From the NCBI GenBank assembly GCA_037349315.1, contig JBAIAC010000059.1:18446501-18510500 (forward strand): a stretch of DNA of 64,000 bases, given 5' to 3'. The notes under the pieces were generated by a model. It ran no database searches. It saw only the letters and a program-made list of their open reading frames with translations, and had not been told where the DNA came from. The translations under genes were made by a program, and so were the position numbers. This DNA is from Chelydra serpentina (Eukaryota; Chordata; Testudines; Chelydridae). Within the stretch, counting starts at the first letter, position 1. Every line of letters begins with the position of its first letter. Below, one piece after another: positions 35,517 through 47,484 of the stretch.

Positions 35517-37198
35517 CAGGGTGGATAAAAATCAATGATTTTTAAAAAATTGGATTTTTTAAAATTTAAATTGGATTTTTTTGATCAAATGCTTTGAGGA
35601 AAAAAACTCTAAAGATAGTTTTAAATTAAGATACATTATAGCTCAAAGATATCTCATCATGGAATAGGGATTATAAATTCAAATTCTATAGTATGAGACA
35701 ATATATTTATGTAATGTTTAAGAAAAGTTTTGTAAATGAGTTCCAATAGTTCATGGACTAGGGACCCAATCATATGGAGTTCCAGGGGCTTCTGTATAGA
35801 TTATTTAGGTTAATCTACCCAATGGGACTCAGTGCTCAGTCTAGAAGATACCATCAGAGATGCTTAGTTTTGCAGTTCTCAAACGGTGGATTTGTGTCTC
35901 CATTGATAACATGCTTGTTAACAGCAAAAATGTTTTTTTAAATAAATATATAATATATAGAGAGGTGAGAAATAACAGACCTCAACCCTATTGTCCCTCT
36001 GCAAATTTGTATACACAGAGTTAATCCTTACCTCTCTCTAAAAGTGCAAAGTTTCAAGAAGTTGAATGAATAGAAGATTGTTGGGGCGGAATAGACCTGG
36101 ACAAGGAGAAGTCTGGAAATAAATGTGAGAAGGGAGGGCAAGGCAGTAGAAACAAAAGTGAAACTGTTTAAGCAGCATATTCCAGAAGCCTTGAGGTCTT
36201 TCTGAGTGTAGCCTTCATTGATTTGAGATCTACCATACCATTCTCTCACAAGAAGGGGAAAACCTATAATGGCAGCAGGTGGTAAAAGAGACCCAGTTTG
36301 GGAATAAGAACCATTCAAGAAATATAAAGTTGCTGATGATGTTTTAAAGAAAGTCACACCAGTGAATTGGTGGAAGTCATTTAAGCACTTGGATTCAGAG
36401 ACTGTTGAAGTGATAATCTCACTTTTAACAGTCATAGATTCTTCTGCCGGTGTAGAAAGAATATTTTCTTCCTTTGGACTAATTCATTCGAAATGCAGAA
36501 ATAGTTTGGGACCTGAACAAGCAGGAAATCTTGTTTTTCTTTTCCAGATTATGAACAAACAGGAAAATGAAGGCAAAGACGACTGAGTTAGCTGCAGAAG
36601 CCAATCTTACATTTCTAATGTTGACCTGACAGTCTATTTAATTTTTGTGGGTTTTTTAAAATATTTCATTTAACTATTTTAGTTAAACAATTTTAACAAA
36701 AACAAACCTGATTTTAAAAAATTTGAATGTTTAACTAAATTCAAAAATTCATATGCTTGTTTTGTTAAAATATTATGTTTGCTGTTGAAGAAAAAAAATC
36801 CAGAATACATAACGTTGTTTAGTTAAATAAAACAATTTAAAATGTCTGGTGATGTTCTCCTCCTAATACAACACGGCAAGAAAATCCTCCAAATATTAAT
36901 GATTAACCTGTTGAATTGGAGATAGTTCACCTCCCAATGACTTCATAAATATCTGCTTCCATTACCTTTGGTAAATGAAATAACCAATCGTTCATTTTCT
37001 GATATAGCTGTAAAACTAATCTGAAAAGTTTTCAAAACTTAAAAATGTATAGCGTGTACCTTCTAAAAATGAAACCTACATCGGAGTTGTGAAGAATATG
37101 TATTAAGGTTATAACAACCAACAAGAATACACTTTTATGTAGAAAACCAAGATTAAATCAAGTCTGCCTGACTAGTGATTTAAATCAAATCCACCCTG
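35517..37198 (+). mobile_element. hAT DNA transposon, degenerate, with perfect 8-bp target duplication
   Basis: The element begins CAGGGTGGAT and ends ATCCACCCTG, giving perfect 10-bp terminal inverted repeats. It is flanked by CTCCACAG on both sides (35509-35516 and 37199-37206), the 8-bp duplication that hAT elements make. It is A/T-rich and mostly non-coding, with one recognisable transposase C-terminus inside. It sits inside the Penelope-like element and is therefore younger than it. Confidence 0.9.
36362..36586 (+). pseudogene. hAT transposase C-terminal dimerisation-domain fragment
   Basis: The 74 codons include SSAGVERIFSSFGLIHSKCR and then NSLGPEQAGNLVFLF. This matches the typical end of hAT transposases, where a short S.A.(V/S)ER.FS motif lies in the dimerisation domain. 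The catalytic N-terminal part is not recognisable upstream, so this is a remnant. Confidence 0.85.
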
Positions 37199-38080
37199 CT
37201 CCACAGCTGATCTTTCCATACTTGTCCTCAAGGGAAACCTGCCCAACACCTTCAAAAGGCAAGCCTGTGAATTTAACTTTGCTAGACACCGAAAGCCCTG
37301 GACTTAACAGACACTGGTCTTTGGCTGATTATAACAATTTGTAACACCTGCTTGTTATCCTTAATTGCCCACTTCAAACCTTTTATGCATAATCATCTAA
37401 CCCCCAATTGTCCATTCCAAGTGACTCCTCCTGTGTATTTTTCCTTCTGCTTAACAATCTGTCCTAACTTGTATTTAGGTCAGACACACTGCTTCCTTCC
37501 CCAGACCTGATGGAAAGCTCTGTGAAGGTACAAGCTTTTGAGCTACAACAAACAGAAGTTGGCCCAGTAAGAAATATTACCTCCCTTACCTTGTCTCTAA
37601 TATCCTGTGACTAACACAGCTACACCACCACCAAGATATTAAACCTCTCACAAAAATTTGAGAGCACTGACAGCAGCGGTCAAAGTCACCCCCTATGCTG
37701 GTACAGAGCCAGAGGAGGGGCAGCTTGCATCCCTTGATCCTGAGAGTGCTGGGGGCTCGCTTGACCCTCCCTGCCCCCCCCACACTAGAGCAACCCCAAG
37801 GGTCTCCCTAACTTGCATCCCTGATGCAGTAGGCCACTAGATACTATGGCACTGCAGAATAGTCAGGGCACATCACACCCCAGCTACAGCATCTATCAGT
37901 GCCTCTTGAACACCCTGTGCAGGGGCACAAAGTCAGCATAATGTGGTTACATTAGCACTCTTGAATCCCACCACATCTCACACACAGGTGACCAGCCTGA
38001 TTCAACCCAAGGCTCTACAGCACTGGCCTCTCCCCCTTGAGCTAAAGGAGTACATATTAGCAGGTAGCACTGGTCATACA

Positions 38081-38395
38081 CTTAGCCCTGGTCTGTACTG
38101 GGGGGGGGGGGGGGGGGGGAAATCGACCTAAGATATGCAACTTCAGCTACGAGAATAGCATAGTTGAAGCAGACATATCTTAGGTCGACTTACCTTGCGT
38201 CCTCATGGCGCGGGGTTGACAGCCGCCGCTCCCCCGTCGACTCCGCTTCCGCCTCTCGCCGCGGTGGAGTACAGGAGTCGACGGCAGAGCGATCGGGGAT
38301 TGATTTATCCTGTCTACACTAGACGCGATAAATCGATCCCCACCAGATTGATCGCTACCCGCCAATCCGGCAGGTAGTGTAGATGTACCCTTAGC
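38081..38395 (-). mobile_element. CpG-rich MITE-like element, copy 3, with G20 run
   Basis: It is reversed relative to the other two. It starts TTAGCCCTGGTCTGTACT, then a run of 20 G (38100-38119), ATCGACCTAAGATATG and, at the far end, AGTGTAGATGTACCCTTAG. It holds the inverted pair CCTAAGATATG / CATATCTTAGG. Confidence 0.7.
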
Positions 38396-41257
38396 AAGCA
38401 TGCTTGGTTGTAGGTGGTGGTGTTTTTTTCACTAGAAGTAGGTCACACCCCCAAGCTTGAGACTGCATCAACATAAATGTGTCTGAAAAGTCAGTTTACA
38501 CCAGGAAAAGTGTCTTGTAGTCACTGTTATACTCCAGGTGAGCAGAAGCCTTTAACTAATACCCCACATCTCAACATTAAGGCGAGACAAACAGCACCCC
38601 AATAATCACACCTTTTGTGTAGTGCTGCGCACCCCTAAAGTGTCCTGTGCCCACGTGCGCTGAGCATTGGGTAAACCGCCCCCCCGAGCTAGACCCACTG
38701 GGAGCTGGATTACTTCACTGTTGTCAGCACTGTTGATTACTACCGTAGTCAGCACTGTTGAAGGGTAAACCCTCCTAGTACGTTAACAAGGACCCAGAAG
38801 GGTGGCACCAGGCTCAGAGCAGGTCATAGAACCACACTCAGTGGCAGGAGAGCTGCTTATAGCAGAGACCCAGTCGGAGAAGGCGGTGGGTGAGTGCTAA
38901 TGGCCACGTAGTGAAAACCAGACTGGTCAGAAGCCAGCAGCTCTGCAATGGGGTTTTATTTTAAGCGTAAGTGCTGAGCAGGGGGGAGAGAGAGAAGCAG
39001 CTTTCTCCAGTTCATATTTATTAAATCACCTTGAAATGACAGTTATGGGCCCTGCAAGAAGTGGGCTGAAAGGTTCTCTAGTTTCACCGTGGCCGCTGCT
39101 GAAACAGCAGCAAGTGCTGACTCTGCCGCTCTCCTACAATGGGGATGGAGTCACCACCTCCCACCCAACTTTCAGCAGCGGGGAAGATACGTGTCACGCT
39201 ACAGCAGCAGACCTGTCTCCCCTACCGACACCCCTAGGCAGAGCCAGGTCTAACATGGTAGCTGAAATAGCCAATAGCCACTCCTCCTACTCTGTGCTTG
39301 TTCTCATAGCAGCCTTTCAACACCCGGGACTGGCCCATGTCAGCCAACTCAGGCTCACAGGGCTATAACTCTGCAGTGTAGACACCCAGACTAGGGCAGG
39401 AACAGAGACTTCAGGACCCCATGGTGAAGAGGGTGCCAGATCCCAGGCTCCAGCCCTAGCCCAGACCTTTACACTGCAGTTGTCTAGCCCTGCAGGCCAA
39501 ACCCAAGTCAGCTGACACAGGCCAGTCACAGGTGTTTAATTGCTGTCCTGGTAACTATCTGTTCTGGATAGAGTTAGCCCAGCCAATAAGGCCTACCCCT
39601 AAAGCCCAGGCCGGTTTTAGAATTAAAACCCTACACATCTGACATGTGGACTATATACCCAACATACAGAGTGCTGCAATACAAAAGACAACTAATTTGA
39701 CACCACCACGGACGTATTACAACAAACCCACAGCCAAGCGGTCGCTCTGCTGCATGCCATGGCTATTCAGAACTTCATGGCTGCAGCAAGAATCAAGTTT
39801 GGTTCCTATAGCGCCAAGAACACAGAACCCCAACGCTAAACGCTAGCAGTACTGGGTCTATGACACAAGTCACAGGTCCATCCAGTAGGGCACAACTCTT
39901 CCTACTCACCAGCTCATTACAGTGGCATATGTTCATAATATGAAAGAACACCTTTCCCACTCCCAAGGGGAGGGATCCCAGCCACAGCTCAGGTATGAGA
40001 TAGAATAATTCTCTCCCCTACAGTCACATTCTTTCAATGGGAATAGCAGACACAACTGCTGAAAAACAGGGTGAAACTGGAGCACATGACGTACCTGAGA
40101 GCTCACACGGGGCTTCCAACTACTCTGTGACAATATCAGCAGAAGGAGTGGAAAAGGAGATGCTTTTAGGGAGCACAACATATGAAGCAAAATGAAATTC
40201 CCTACAGGTTTATGAAGTACCTCCTCAGGCACCCATAAATCACACCCACACTGAGTCAAACAAAGAGGAAGGCTGGTGATAACCTAGGCTGCCCCTTTGC
40301 TCTGTCACTTCAACACCCTCCTAATAAAAATTGCATCAGTGCCAGTGCCCGGATTTAAATGCTTTCCAGCTGGCAGCTGCTTGGCAACTCCCTTTACTGA
40401 GCCTCACCTGCCACAGGTGTTTGCAATTTTCCCTCTTCCAGCTACTGCAGAGCAGCCTCACCTCACACAGCCTGTGTTTGTCAAGCAAGAAACAAAGTTG
40501 CTTTTTTTTTTTTTAACGGAGTGTTGCCAGGAAGGAGCAGGTGAATAAGGTGCAACATTTCTGGTCAACAAGGATAGAAAATCCTCCCTGTTAAAGGCAA
40601 AGTACATGTATGCCTGCGTGTGCACACACACACACACGCCTCTTCCAGCAAGAAATCTTTGCAGGAGGAGAAAGAGAGATGGGAGAGTTTGGGGGAAATG
40701 GGCCCGTTCATAACGGAGGCCCTAGTCATTGAAGACAATGGGATGAGTCCTGCGTAAAAAGTTAAGTGTGGGTGAGTGTTTGTAGGATTAGGGCCTGAAA
40801 GAGGAGGGAGGAGATGTGGCTTTAGATTTTATTTAGCTAAGATGTTTGAAAAGAAGTACAGCTAGAGAGACAGAGAAAGCTATATTTCTGTCTGCTTTTG
40901 ATGCAATGTTAATTATGCAGCTTTTCACCCTTCTGGATAAAAAGGGACTAAGATTTTAAGACAAAAATCTCAGTAACGTCAGACTAACAATGGGGCTGAG
41001 TCAGGATGTTCAGATCCGGATATAAGCTATCCCCCAGGGAATGGTTTGGATCCAGGGGTCAGCTCAGCATGGGGATAGGGACCAGAGGCAAAATGAGGGA
41101 TTTAGGGGTTTACCTGTTGCTGATACTGGAATGGGTGGGCCTAGGCCCAGCCATAGCTAAAGACCTGCCCTCTCAATGGGGGAGGGAGGAACCAGCTCTG
41201 ATAAGAGTCCAGTGACACTAAGCAGTCTGCAAGTGCCTTTTGAAGAATTCCCCAGGC

Positions 41258-41466
41258 ACTAGTGTAACCCACACACCTTCTGCATGTGGTGCTCTGTCCT
41301 ATCTAGTGGCACCGAGACCACTTAGACAGAGGGGGAGATTAATGAGTCTTCTCTACAGTCTTAGCTAAGGGCCGTATGGCTTTTAGCTCATGCAGTGGTG
41401 GCTCATGCCCTGAGGTCCCAGGTTCAACCCTGCCCGCCGATGACTAGGGTCTGTGGGCGTTACACA
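41258..41466 (+). mobile_element. tRNA-derived SINE, intact order
   Basis: It shares GTAACCCACACACCTTCTGC and TGGCACCGAGACCACTTAGA with the 2122 element. It has one tRNA-like unit, from GGCTTTTAGCTCATGCAGTG to GTTCAACCCTGCC, then GGGTCTGTGGGCGTTACA. It serves as the reference arrangement. Confidence 0.7.
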
Positions 41467-42033
41467 AGCGCTGTGTTCGGGGGCATACGATAGCCCTATG
41501 TTGCCCACTTTTTCCTGAGAACTCCACTGCTGGAGGAGGTGCCCTGAGCAGGATCGGGGGCGGAGGCGATAACATGCACCATTCTGGCTGGCACCACAAG
41601 CCAGAGGCAGTGCTAGGAGACCGCCGTAACTTAGAACAGCTCCCTGGGCTGCCTGAGTTATGCTGGACGTCATTTCAGCCCCTGCAGCAGCTCAGACTCA
41701 GGAGGGCGTGGAAGTGGCTTAAAGCCAACTTTGTCCTCACTGGCCTTGGACTTAACCTTCTGTGCTGTGCCTCCTGGAGGTACATTGCAGCACAGAATCT
41801 GCCCCTGAGCTCTAGAAAGCTGCATCTGACGCCAAACATCACCAAAGTTTGGGGGCATTGGGATCTGAGCTTGTCTCTCCACAATAGCACAAATTATTGT
41901 GAGTTGAGGGTTTGCCTCTGAGTTGTCAGACTAGTTCTTCCTGCAGACCTAGCTCAGCCCAAACCCTCCTGCCCCCATCTAGCAATGCTCTGGCCTTGCC
42001 CTCGGCAAGATGCCACCTCCTTCACTGCTGTAC

Positions 42034-42216
42034 CTTTCTCCTCTGCAAGTAGGCTCTGCTTCCTGGGCCTGTGTCCATTCCCTGGGGGATGTTCGCTCCC
42101 CCTCTTGTGTTCCCTCTGCAGCCCACCTCTGTTTGCGCTGCTCGAGCTTCTGAGACCAGTCGCTGAACCCCTCATCCTCTTCCAGCTCTGAGGTCCCTGA
42201 GGGCTTAAAGTCAAAC
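42034..42216 (-). CDS. LSP1: LSP1 exon with the EDEGFSDWSQ motif
   Basis: The exon encodes FDFKPSGTSELEEDEGF, then SDWSQKLEQRKQRW and a variable hydrophilic tail ending RGE(R). Human LSP1 has SLKPSEAPELDEDEGFGDWSQRPEQRQQ at this place, so the first third is well conserved and the tail is not. The acceptor is TTTCAG|G at 42216 and the chosen donor is AAAG|GTACAG at 42033. Both ends split a codon after its second base, matching the neighbours. A second donor inside the exon (CAGAG|GTGGGC) is in the same phase and would shorten the tail without breaking the frame. Confidence 0.92.
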
Positions 42217-42823
42217 CTGAAACACAGCAGGAGAAAGATTAGAACAGTGGAACTGGAAAGGATCAAGGTTGATACCGATGATCCCCATGCTGGTCATGGT
42301 CCTTCCCTTTGCACTAACCTGGCTATCACAACCTTCCTCTAGTAATTCCTCTCATACCAGTAAGGGCCTGGTCTCCAGAATCCCACCCGTTCTCATTCTC
42401 CATTAAAGGAGAGGTGACAAAGCAGCCTAAACCACATAGGAAAGCACCACAGAGCAGCCGCTTAGGAATTCTCCTGGTATAAGGGGAATCCCTGAACAGC
42501 ACAGCAACTCCACCTCACCCCCATTCCTGGGCAAAAGAGACAGTGAACTGCCTTCAAGCCACCAGTGCCTTCATCCCTTCCTCCGGTCCTGCACTAAGCA
42601 CAGTTTGGCCAGACGAGAGATTCTGGTGCAAAATCTTCGTAAGTGCATTTAGGAACTCAGGGCCCCATTCGTGTTTGCCCTGCAGCTTGGGTATGCCATT
42701 TACACTAGTGCCAAGTGAGTGCAAAACACTCCCAAATGAGAATGAAAGTGCGTTGCACCCACTTGGCAGCAGTGTAAGTCACAACACACGTGCACAGCAA
42801 TGGATGAGTGAGAGAGGAAGTTT

Positions 42824-43040
42824 AGTCCAGTGGTTAGGGCTCTAACCTGGGAGTTGGGGTCAATCCACTGTTCTGCCACAGATTCCCTGTGTGGCCTTGG
42901 GTAAGACACTTAATATCTCTGTGCCTTGGTTCCCCATCTGTAAAATGGGTATAATAGCACTGATCTCCCCTACAGGGGTTTTGGGAGGATAAATGCATTA
43001 CAGATAATAAGGTGTTTGGATCTGTGATAATGGGGGGGAC
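42824..43040 (+). mobile_element. MIR-like SINE, forward
   Basis: TAGTCCAGTGGTTAGGGCTC, GTGTGGCCTTGGGTAAGACA, CTCTGTGCCTTGGTTCCCCA and ATCTGTAAAATGGG follow the MIR consensus order closely. It lies upstream of the 42.0 kb LSP1 exon. Confidence 0.75.
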
Positions 43041-44689
43041 CAGACAAGTGGCTTAGATAGATTGGTCCCCATCTGGCAGTGCAAACCTACCTACGTGCCT
43101 TCTGCTTCATGCCTCATTGCCAGCAATAAGGGTTCTGGGATCAGTTTGTAGACAGCAACTGTTATTGATAATGTGTGAGGCAGAACACAATCTGGCTTTG
43201 CTCTTTTGTGTCTTCCTGGACTCTTCACTGCTAGTAGCCGTTTAACAAACTTGCTCTGACCAGCAAAGTAAGCAGATATGGATTCAGGAGGGTAGAGCCC
43301 TGGTGCTAAGAAAACCAAGGGGAGTTTTGCCATTGACTCCACTGAGAACTGGACGTGCCCCAAAGGCGGCAGGTACAGGCAGTGAATTGGGGTCATTTTC
43401 CCAGAGTCACTTTTCCATTTGGATTCATAACTGCACTTTATAGTGCTCCTGAAAACACACATGTTGGCAGTTCCCTCCCCCCGCCACGCCACCCACTGCC
43501 AATGCTGAGCTGGCGCAAGCCGGCGTACCGATTGGCATGCCCAAGCGCTCATCCCTCTGCCTCTTAAAAATCCCTGCGACGGGGGGACCAAAAGGAGCTT
43601 AACCTCTGGAAAGATTTCCTATCCTTCCACTGGTGAGGGGAAAACTCTCTCTTTGTTCACCGAACAGGAAAGAAAAGAGGTGAAGAAGAACGTCTATCCA
43701 ACTGCCAAGAGCCCGCAGAGTTTCATCACCCTGCCGGCACGGCGAATGCAGACCACTTTCCAAAGCTCTGATGCAACCCAACGGCTGTGATTTAACACAA
43801 AGACACACAAAAGGCCCAGTGCACAGTGGAGCGGTAGCTGATCGGAAGGCGTATTGGCTCCTCCAGATCATATGGCCGCCTGCTGCAAAGCAACTTTGGC
43901 CCATTTTATTCTCATTGCTTCTCCCTTTCTCCTTCACCATCTAGGCTTGTGGCGACTTCAAGTGAGGTGCCCGAGTCACAAGATGGCCAACCCCAAATGT
44001 TAAAAAAAATCACAGGTAGGGCCTCGAGAAATCTTGAGATTGGCTTAAAACCAATGAGATTTTTAAAATAGATAAATGTGTGTGTGGGGGGGGTCTTGTT
44101 TGTTTTCTGAGTTCGGAGCCTTAGGGAGCACTTAGGTTACATACATTTTCCAGCTTTTCTCTGCAACCACGAGGGCTAGAAACTTTCATTTTTTTAAAAG
44201 TAAGCTGAGATTCTCCTATTCATATGACTCCAGCAGCTGAGTCTTTGGGGGGAGGAGGGAAAATCAGCTATCGCAAGCCTTGTGACAGCTGACAACAACA
44301 GACAGGCCCAGATTTAAGTACCCACAATGCCCCACATCTCCAGAAGGACGCTGGTAATGCAAGGATCTTCAGTGGCGTTCACTCCTGTCCCAGATCAGAT
44401 GGTCAGCCAGTGGAGAAGCCAAGAACGTATTTAAGGGTTCTTCATGATGTTTTCACATTGAACCTTCCCATACTGACTAAGTGATACAATGACAATCTGT
44501 GATGTCACCAGTGAAAGTGGATTAGGATTTACTATTCCTGTAGTTCTAGACACCCGTTTGCATCAGGTTAGTTAAGATGGTGCAATGGGAGTGAGACACT
44601 GTGCTTGACTCTATTCACACAAATAGTAAGAGAGTCCCTGCCACAAAAAACAAATAATCTGAATAGACCGGGTAGGACGTATGATTCCT

Positions 44690-44812
44690 GTTTTACCCAT
44701 GACCAGCTGAAGCACAGACAGGGGAAGTGACTTGCCCAGGACACACAGGGAACTCTGTGGCAGAGCCAGGAAAAGTCTCCGGGTTTTCCGAATCCCCAGT
44801 CAATGCCTGGGG
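44690..44812 (-). mobile_element. MIR-like SINE fragment, reverse
   Basis: CAGGGGAAGTGACTTGCCCA, GGACACACAGGGAACTCTGT and GGCAGAGCCAGGAAAAG follow the reverse MIR core. Confidence 0.65.
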
Positions 44813-45821
44813 GAAGAGTGGTCCTTGAGTGGGAAGCTCAGCCCTTAAAGGCACAGATAAAGGCCATACACCAGTTGAGGGTAGCCAGAGCACAGCCTAC
44901 TCCAGTCATTCCATGACCCCAATGCCCTCCTTTTGCCAGGGACGAGAGAGCGCTAAGCTCCGTGGCAAATCCTCAGCAGGGGACTGGTGGGTGGTCCCCA
45001 TTTCCTCTGCGATGCTCAAAAATCTGCCCCAATGTCCCAATTGCAGCCCCTTGACCTTTCTGAAATACCAGCTCCAGCACTCAGGCTGCAAAGGTCGGAT
45101 GCCACTGGGCTGGAGTTTGGGCCCACTTTGATTTCACAGCCTAGTCTCCCCTTTTCTCCCCTCAGAACTCAGGATCACCTGGGAGGAGAAATAAAAGGGG
45201 TGAGAGTGGGGCTGGGGTAACACAGCTCCCGCACTTCAATACTAAATGGCTTGGTGCCACTCCAGCATCCCGACCTACAGGGAAGCCACCACAGCTGTCT
45301 GGTACAAAAAAATGTAACCCGGCTTTTCTTTTGGGGCTGTGCAAAGCCCCTCACCCCAAGGAAACGACGAGGGCCTGTTTACACAAAGATGAGCTGCATG
45401 AATGGGGTGAGTCACTGCACGGGGGCGTGGTGTTTACACAAGAGAAAGCAAAGACTTATGGAAGATTAATGGCAGGCTGACCCCAGCTCAGCAAGCCAGC
45501 CCAGGTGGCCGTCAGCAGCTGCAGAAGAGGCTGGAGGGAAGGAAACGCGATTGTAGATGGAGCGCGGCACAATAGCTCAGGGCTACCGGTGTGAGCGTAT
45601 AACAAAGCAAAGAGGCTGGCTAAGGCTCATCCATAAAAGCCAGAAGTCAAGATGGCCAGTGGGGACATTTTGAGAGAGGGTGGATTTTACTATCAAACTT
45701 CCCCATTGTTCTGGGGCATCTGGATGTGGGATTTGAGTCCAGGCTCATCCCTACCTAAATGATACCTATAGGTTTCCCAGCACTCTCCCTAACCCTCAGC
45801 ACTCCCTCTACAAATATTTGC

Positions 45822-45915
45822 ATGTGTGGGGGGATTGAACCCACGACCTCTGGATCTTGAAAAAAAAAAAAAAGGCACAAATTTAACTGCCAGAGCTAAG
45901 GGACTAGCTCACCTC
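45822..45915 (-). mobile_element. tRNA-like SINE head with poly(T) in the anticodon loop
   Basis: Read on the - strand it has CTTAGCTCTGGCAGTTAAAT, a 13-T run, then TCCAGAGGTCGTGGGTTCAA. The A box, anticodon-arm and B-box order is that of a tRNA, but the loop is expanded by the homopolymer. No SINE body is seen. Confidence 0.5.
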
Positions 45916-46269
45916 TACTAACAAGCTCATAAACTTCTCTATGTGGTCTGCCCATCAAAGTGGCACAAAGAGCCACATAATCCTAGCATGGGTTACTTTG
46001 GTCTCTATTGGCCTCGGTGGAAAGATACCCACAAGCTTCCAATCTTTTCTCCAGCCTCAGGAGGCTAGTTCTCCTGCACTTGGGTTATTTATTTTAAATG
46101 GTAAACCATGCCTCAGACCTCTCTGCGTGACATATCCCCTTTCTCCTCCTTCCTTGCGGGCTGCTGTTTATCAACAACCGTTTAATCTGCCACTGTACAC
46201 TTGGATCTTTGGTCACTCGGGCCAAAAATCTCCAACCATGCCTGCCTACAACTAGGCTCCTAAGTCCTT

Positions 46270-46412
46270 ATTTAGGCACCTAAATAAAAGTGTCCTGATC
46301 TTTCAGAAAATTCTCAGCACCAACGAAGTCCACCAAAAGCAATAAGAACTGTCAGGTGCTCAGCACCTTTGACAAGCAGGCCACTTTTATTTAGGTACCA
46401 GGTGCCTAAATT
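46270..46412. repeat. Palindromic repeat (TTTAGGCACCTAAATAAAAG)
   Basis: TTAGGCACCTAAATAAAAGT and ACTTTTATTTAGGTACCAGG are inverted over about 20 bp around a 90-bp centre. Confidence 0.6.
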
Positions 46413-46839
46413 TAAACATTCAGGTTACAAAATTTTGACTTTGAGCCTGATTCATTCCTCTTTTTCTAGCACACCTAAAACTCCCAGTAAAATCAATGGG
46501 AGCTTGGACTGTGCAATGAATCCCTTGCCTATCAACAGAAAGAGAATGACCATGAGCCAAAGGTCTGGTCTGGGAAACGCAGGTCTCCCCTCCGGGCCCT
46601 CCCTTAATACAGCTGGGAATTTTGTTCCTATTTAGTTGTATATTGCCAGAAACTGTCAACCCCCCACTGTATCATATATGACAACTGGATCAAACACATT
46701 TCCTGTAATTACTCCCCCAAAAAGTTGCTTCCCGTCCACACACCTTTTTTCTCTGTTCTTCCCTTCCCTTCTCTGTTTCGCTGTGCCTTTTTCACTCTTT
46801 TCAATGGGACTACTAGAGCTAAACACATGCATAAGGCCC

Positions 46840-46978
46840 ACTCCTGTAAAGGCTTACACACGTGCTTAACTTGTATACATTGTGAATCGTCCCCCTTGGT
46901 GTAAATGGGACCATACACAGGGCATAAAGTTAAGCACGTGTGCAAGTTTTTGCAGGGCAGAGCCTCAGTGTTTGCATT
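46840..46978. repeat. Palindromic repeat (CACGTGCTTAACTT)
   Basis: TTACACACGTGCTTAACTT and AAGTTAAGCACGTGTGCAA pair, with the inner stem AATCGTCCCC / GGTGTAAATGGGACC imperfect. Related hairpins lie at 47485-47578, 47658-47775 and 49862-49950. Confidence 0.65.
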
Positions 46979-47017
46979 ATTGGGGGTGCTATTTTTTTTT
47001 ACTGTAACTGCTGCTTT

Positions 47018-47165
47018 GATGCCTTGGGCAAGTCACTTAATTTTGCTGTGCCTCTAGACATCGGTAAAGTAGAGATATCTGCCTCAGCAAGATGATTTGA
47101 GATTTTGTTAATGAATGTTTGTAAGGTGCTTTGTGATCCTTGTTTCAAAGGTGGTCTAGAAATGC
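47018..47165 (+). mobile_element. MIR-like SINE fragment, forward
   Basis: TGCCTTGGGCAAGTCACTTA, CTGTGCCTCTAGACATCGGT and GTAAGGTGCTTTGTGATCCT follow the MIR middle and 3' order. Confidence 0.6.
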
Positions 47166-47484
47166 TCTCAATTAATATTATATGGCAAATGGTACATTTT
47201 TAACAAAATATGTTTCTTTTTAACGCTGGCAGAAATATTTAAATTTTCCAAATATTTTCACACAAAAATGGAAACATTTTCACAAGAATTTGAAAATAAA
47301 AATCTTGAGAAAAAATTTTTAAATCCTGAAAAAAATTGAATTATTTTCATGAAAAATTCTGCATTTTTTCATGAAAAAAATCGAGTTGTTTTCATTAATA
47401 CATTCAGATTTTTTTTCTTTTATTTTTTTCACAAACAAATTTTGATTTGTTTTCCCCACAATTTTGTTTGCTGTTTTTGTGCCT

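Larger units (their letters stand above)
34011..37633 (+). mobile_element. Decayed Penelope-like retroelement with inverted terminal arms
   Basis: The + strand carries broken pieces of a Penelope-like element (PLE). At about 34338-34480 a reverse-transcriptase block reads APQYTSLFMGHLKEEFLDKC and then YLRYINIFIL, where the family's catalytic YxDD is lost. Near 35330-35440 a stretch resembling the GIY-YIG nuclease region reads FLIKCPRNNYVRET. After an inserted hAT element the frame resumes as DLSILVLKGNLPNTF at 37207-37255. The left arm (34011-34130) and right arm (about 37500-37633) are the same repeat in opposite orientation. Stops and frame changes show that it is dead. A MITE (34805) and a hAT element (35517) are nested inside. 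PLEs are known to carry pseudo-LTRs in direct or inverted arrangements. Confidence 0.85.
28031..42033 (-). other. LSP1: Large LSP1 intron (14.0 kb)
   Basis: No further LSP1 exon is required by phase or by comparison with mammals. The intron contains the MIR-like, LTR-like, MITE, Penelope/hAT, CpG-rich MITE and SINE entries listed separately. The stretches 31370-34000 and 38400-41250 hold nothing that I can name beyond low-complexity runs and a 17-bp tandem duplication at about 33628-33661. Confidence 0.7.

Noticed and set aside
43091..43591. 166-codon frame on the - strand
   Set aside because: No splice support or recognisable motif, and not needed for LSP1 phase continuity.
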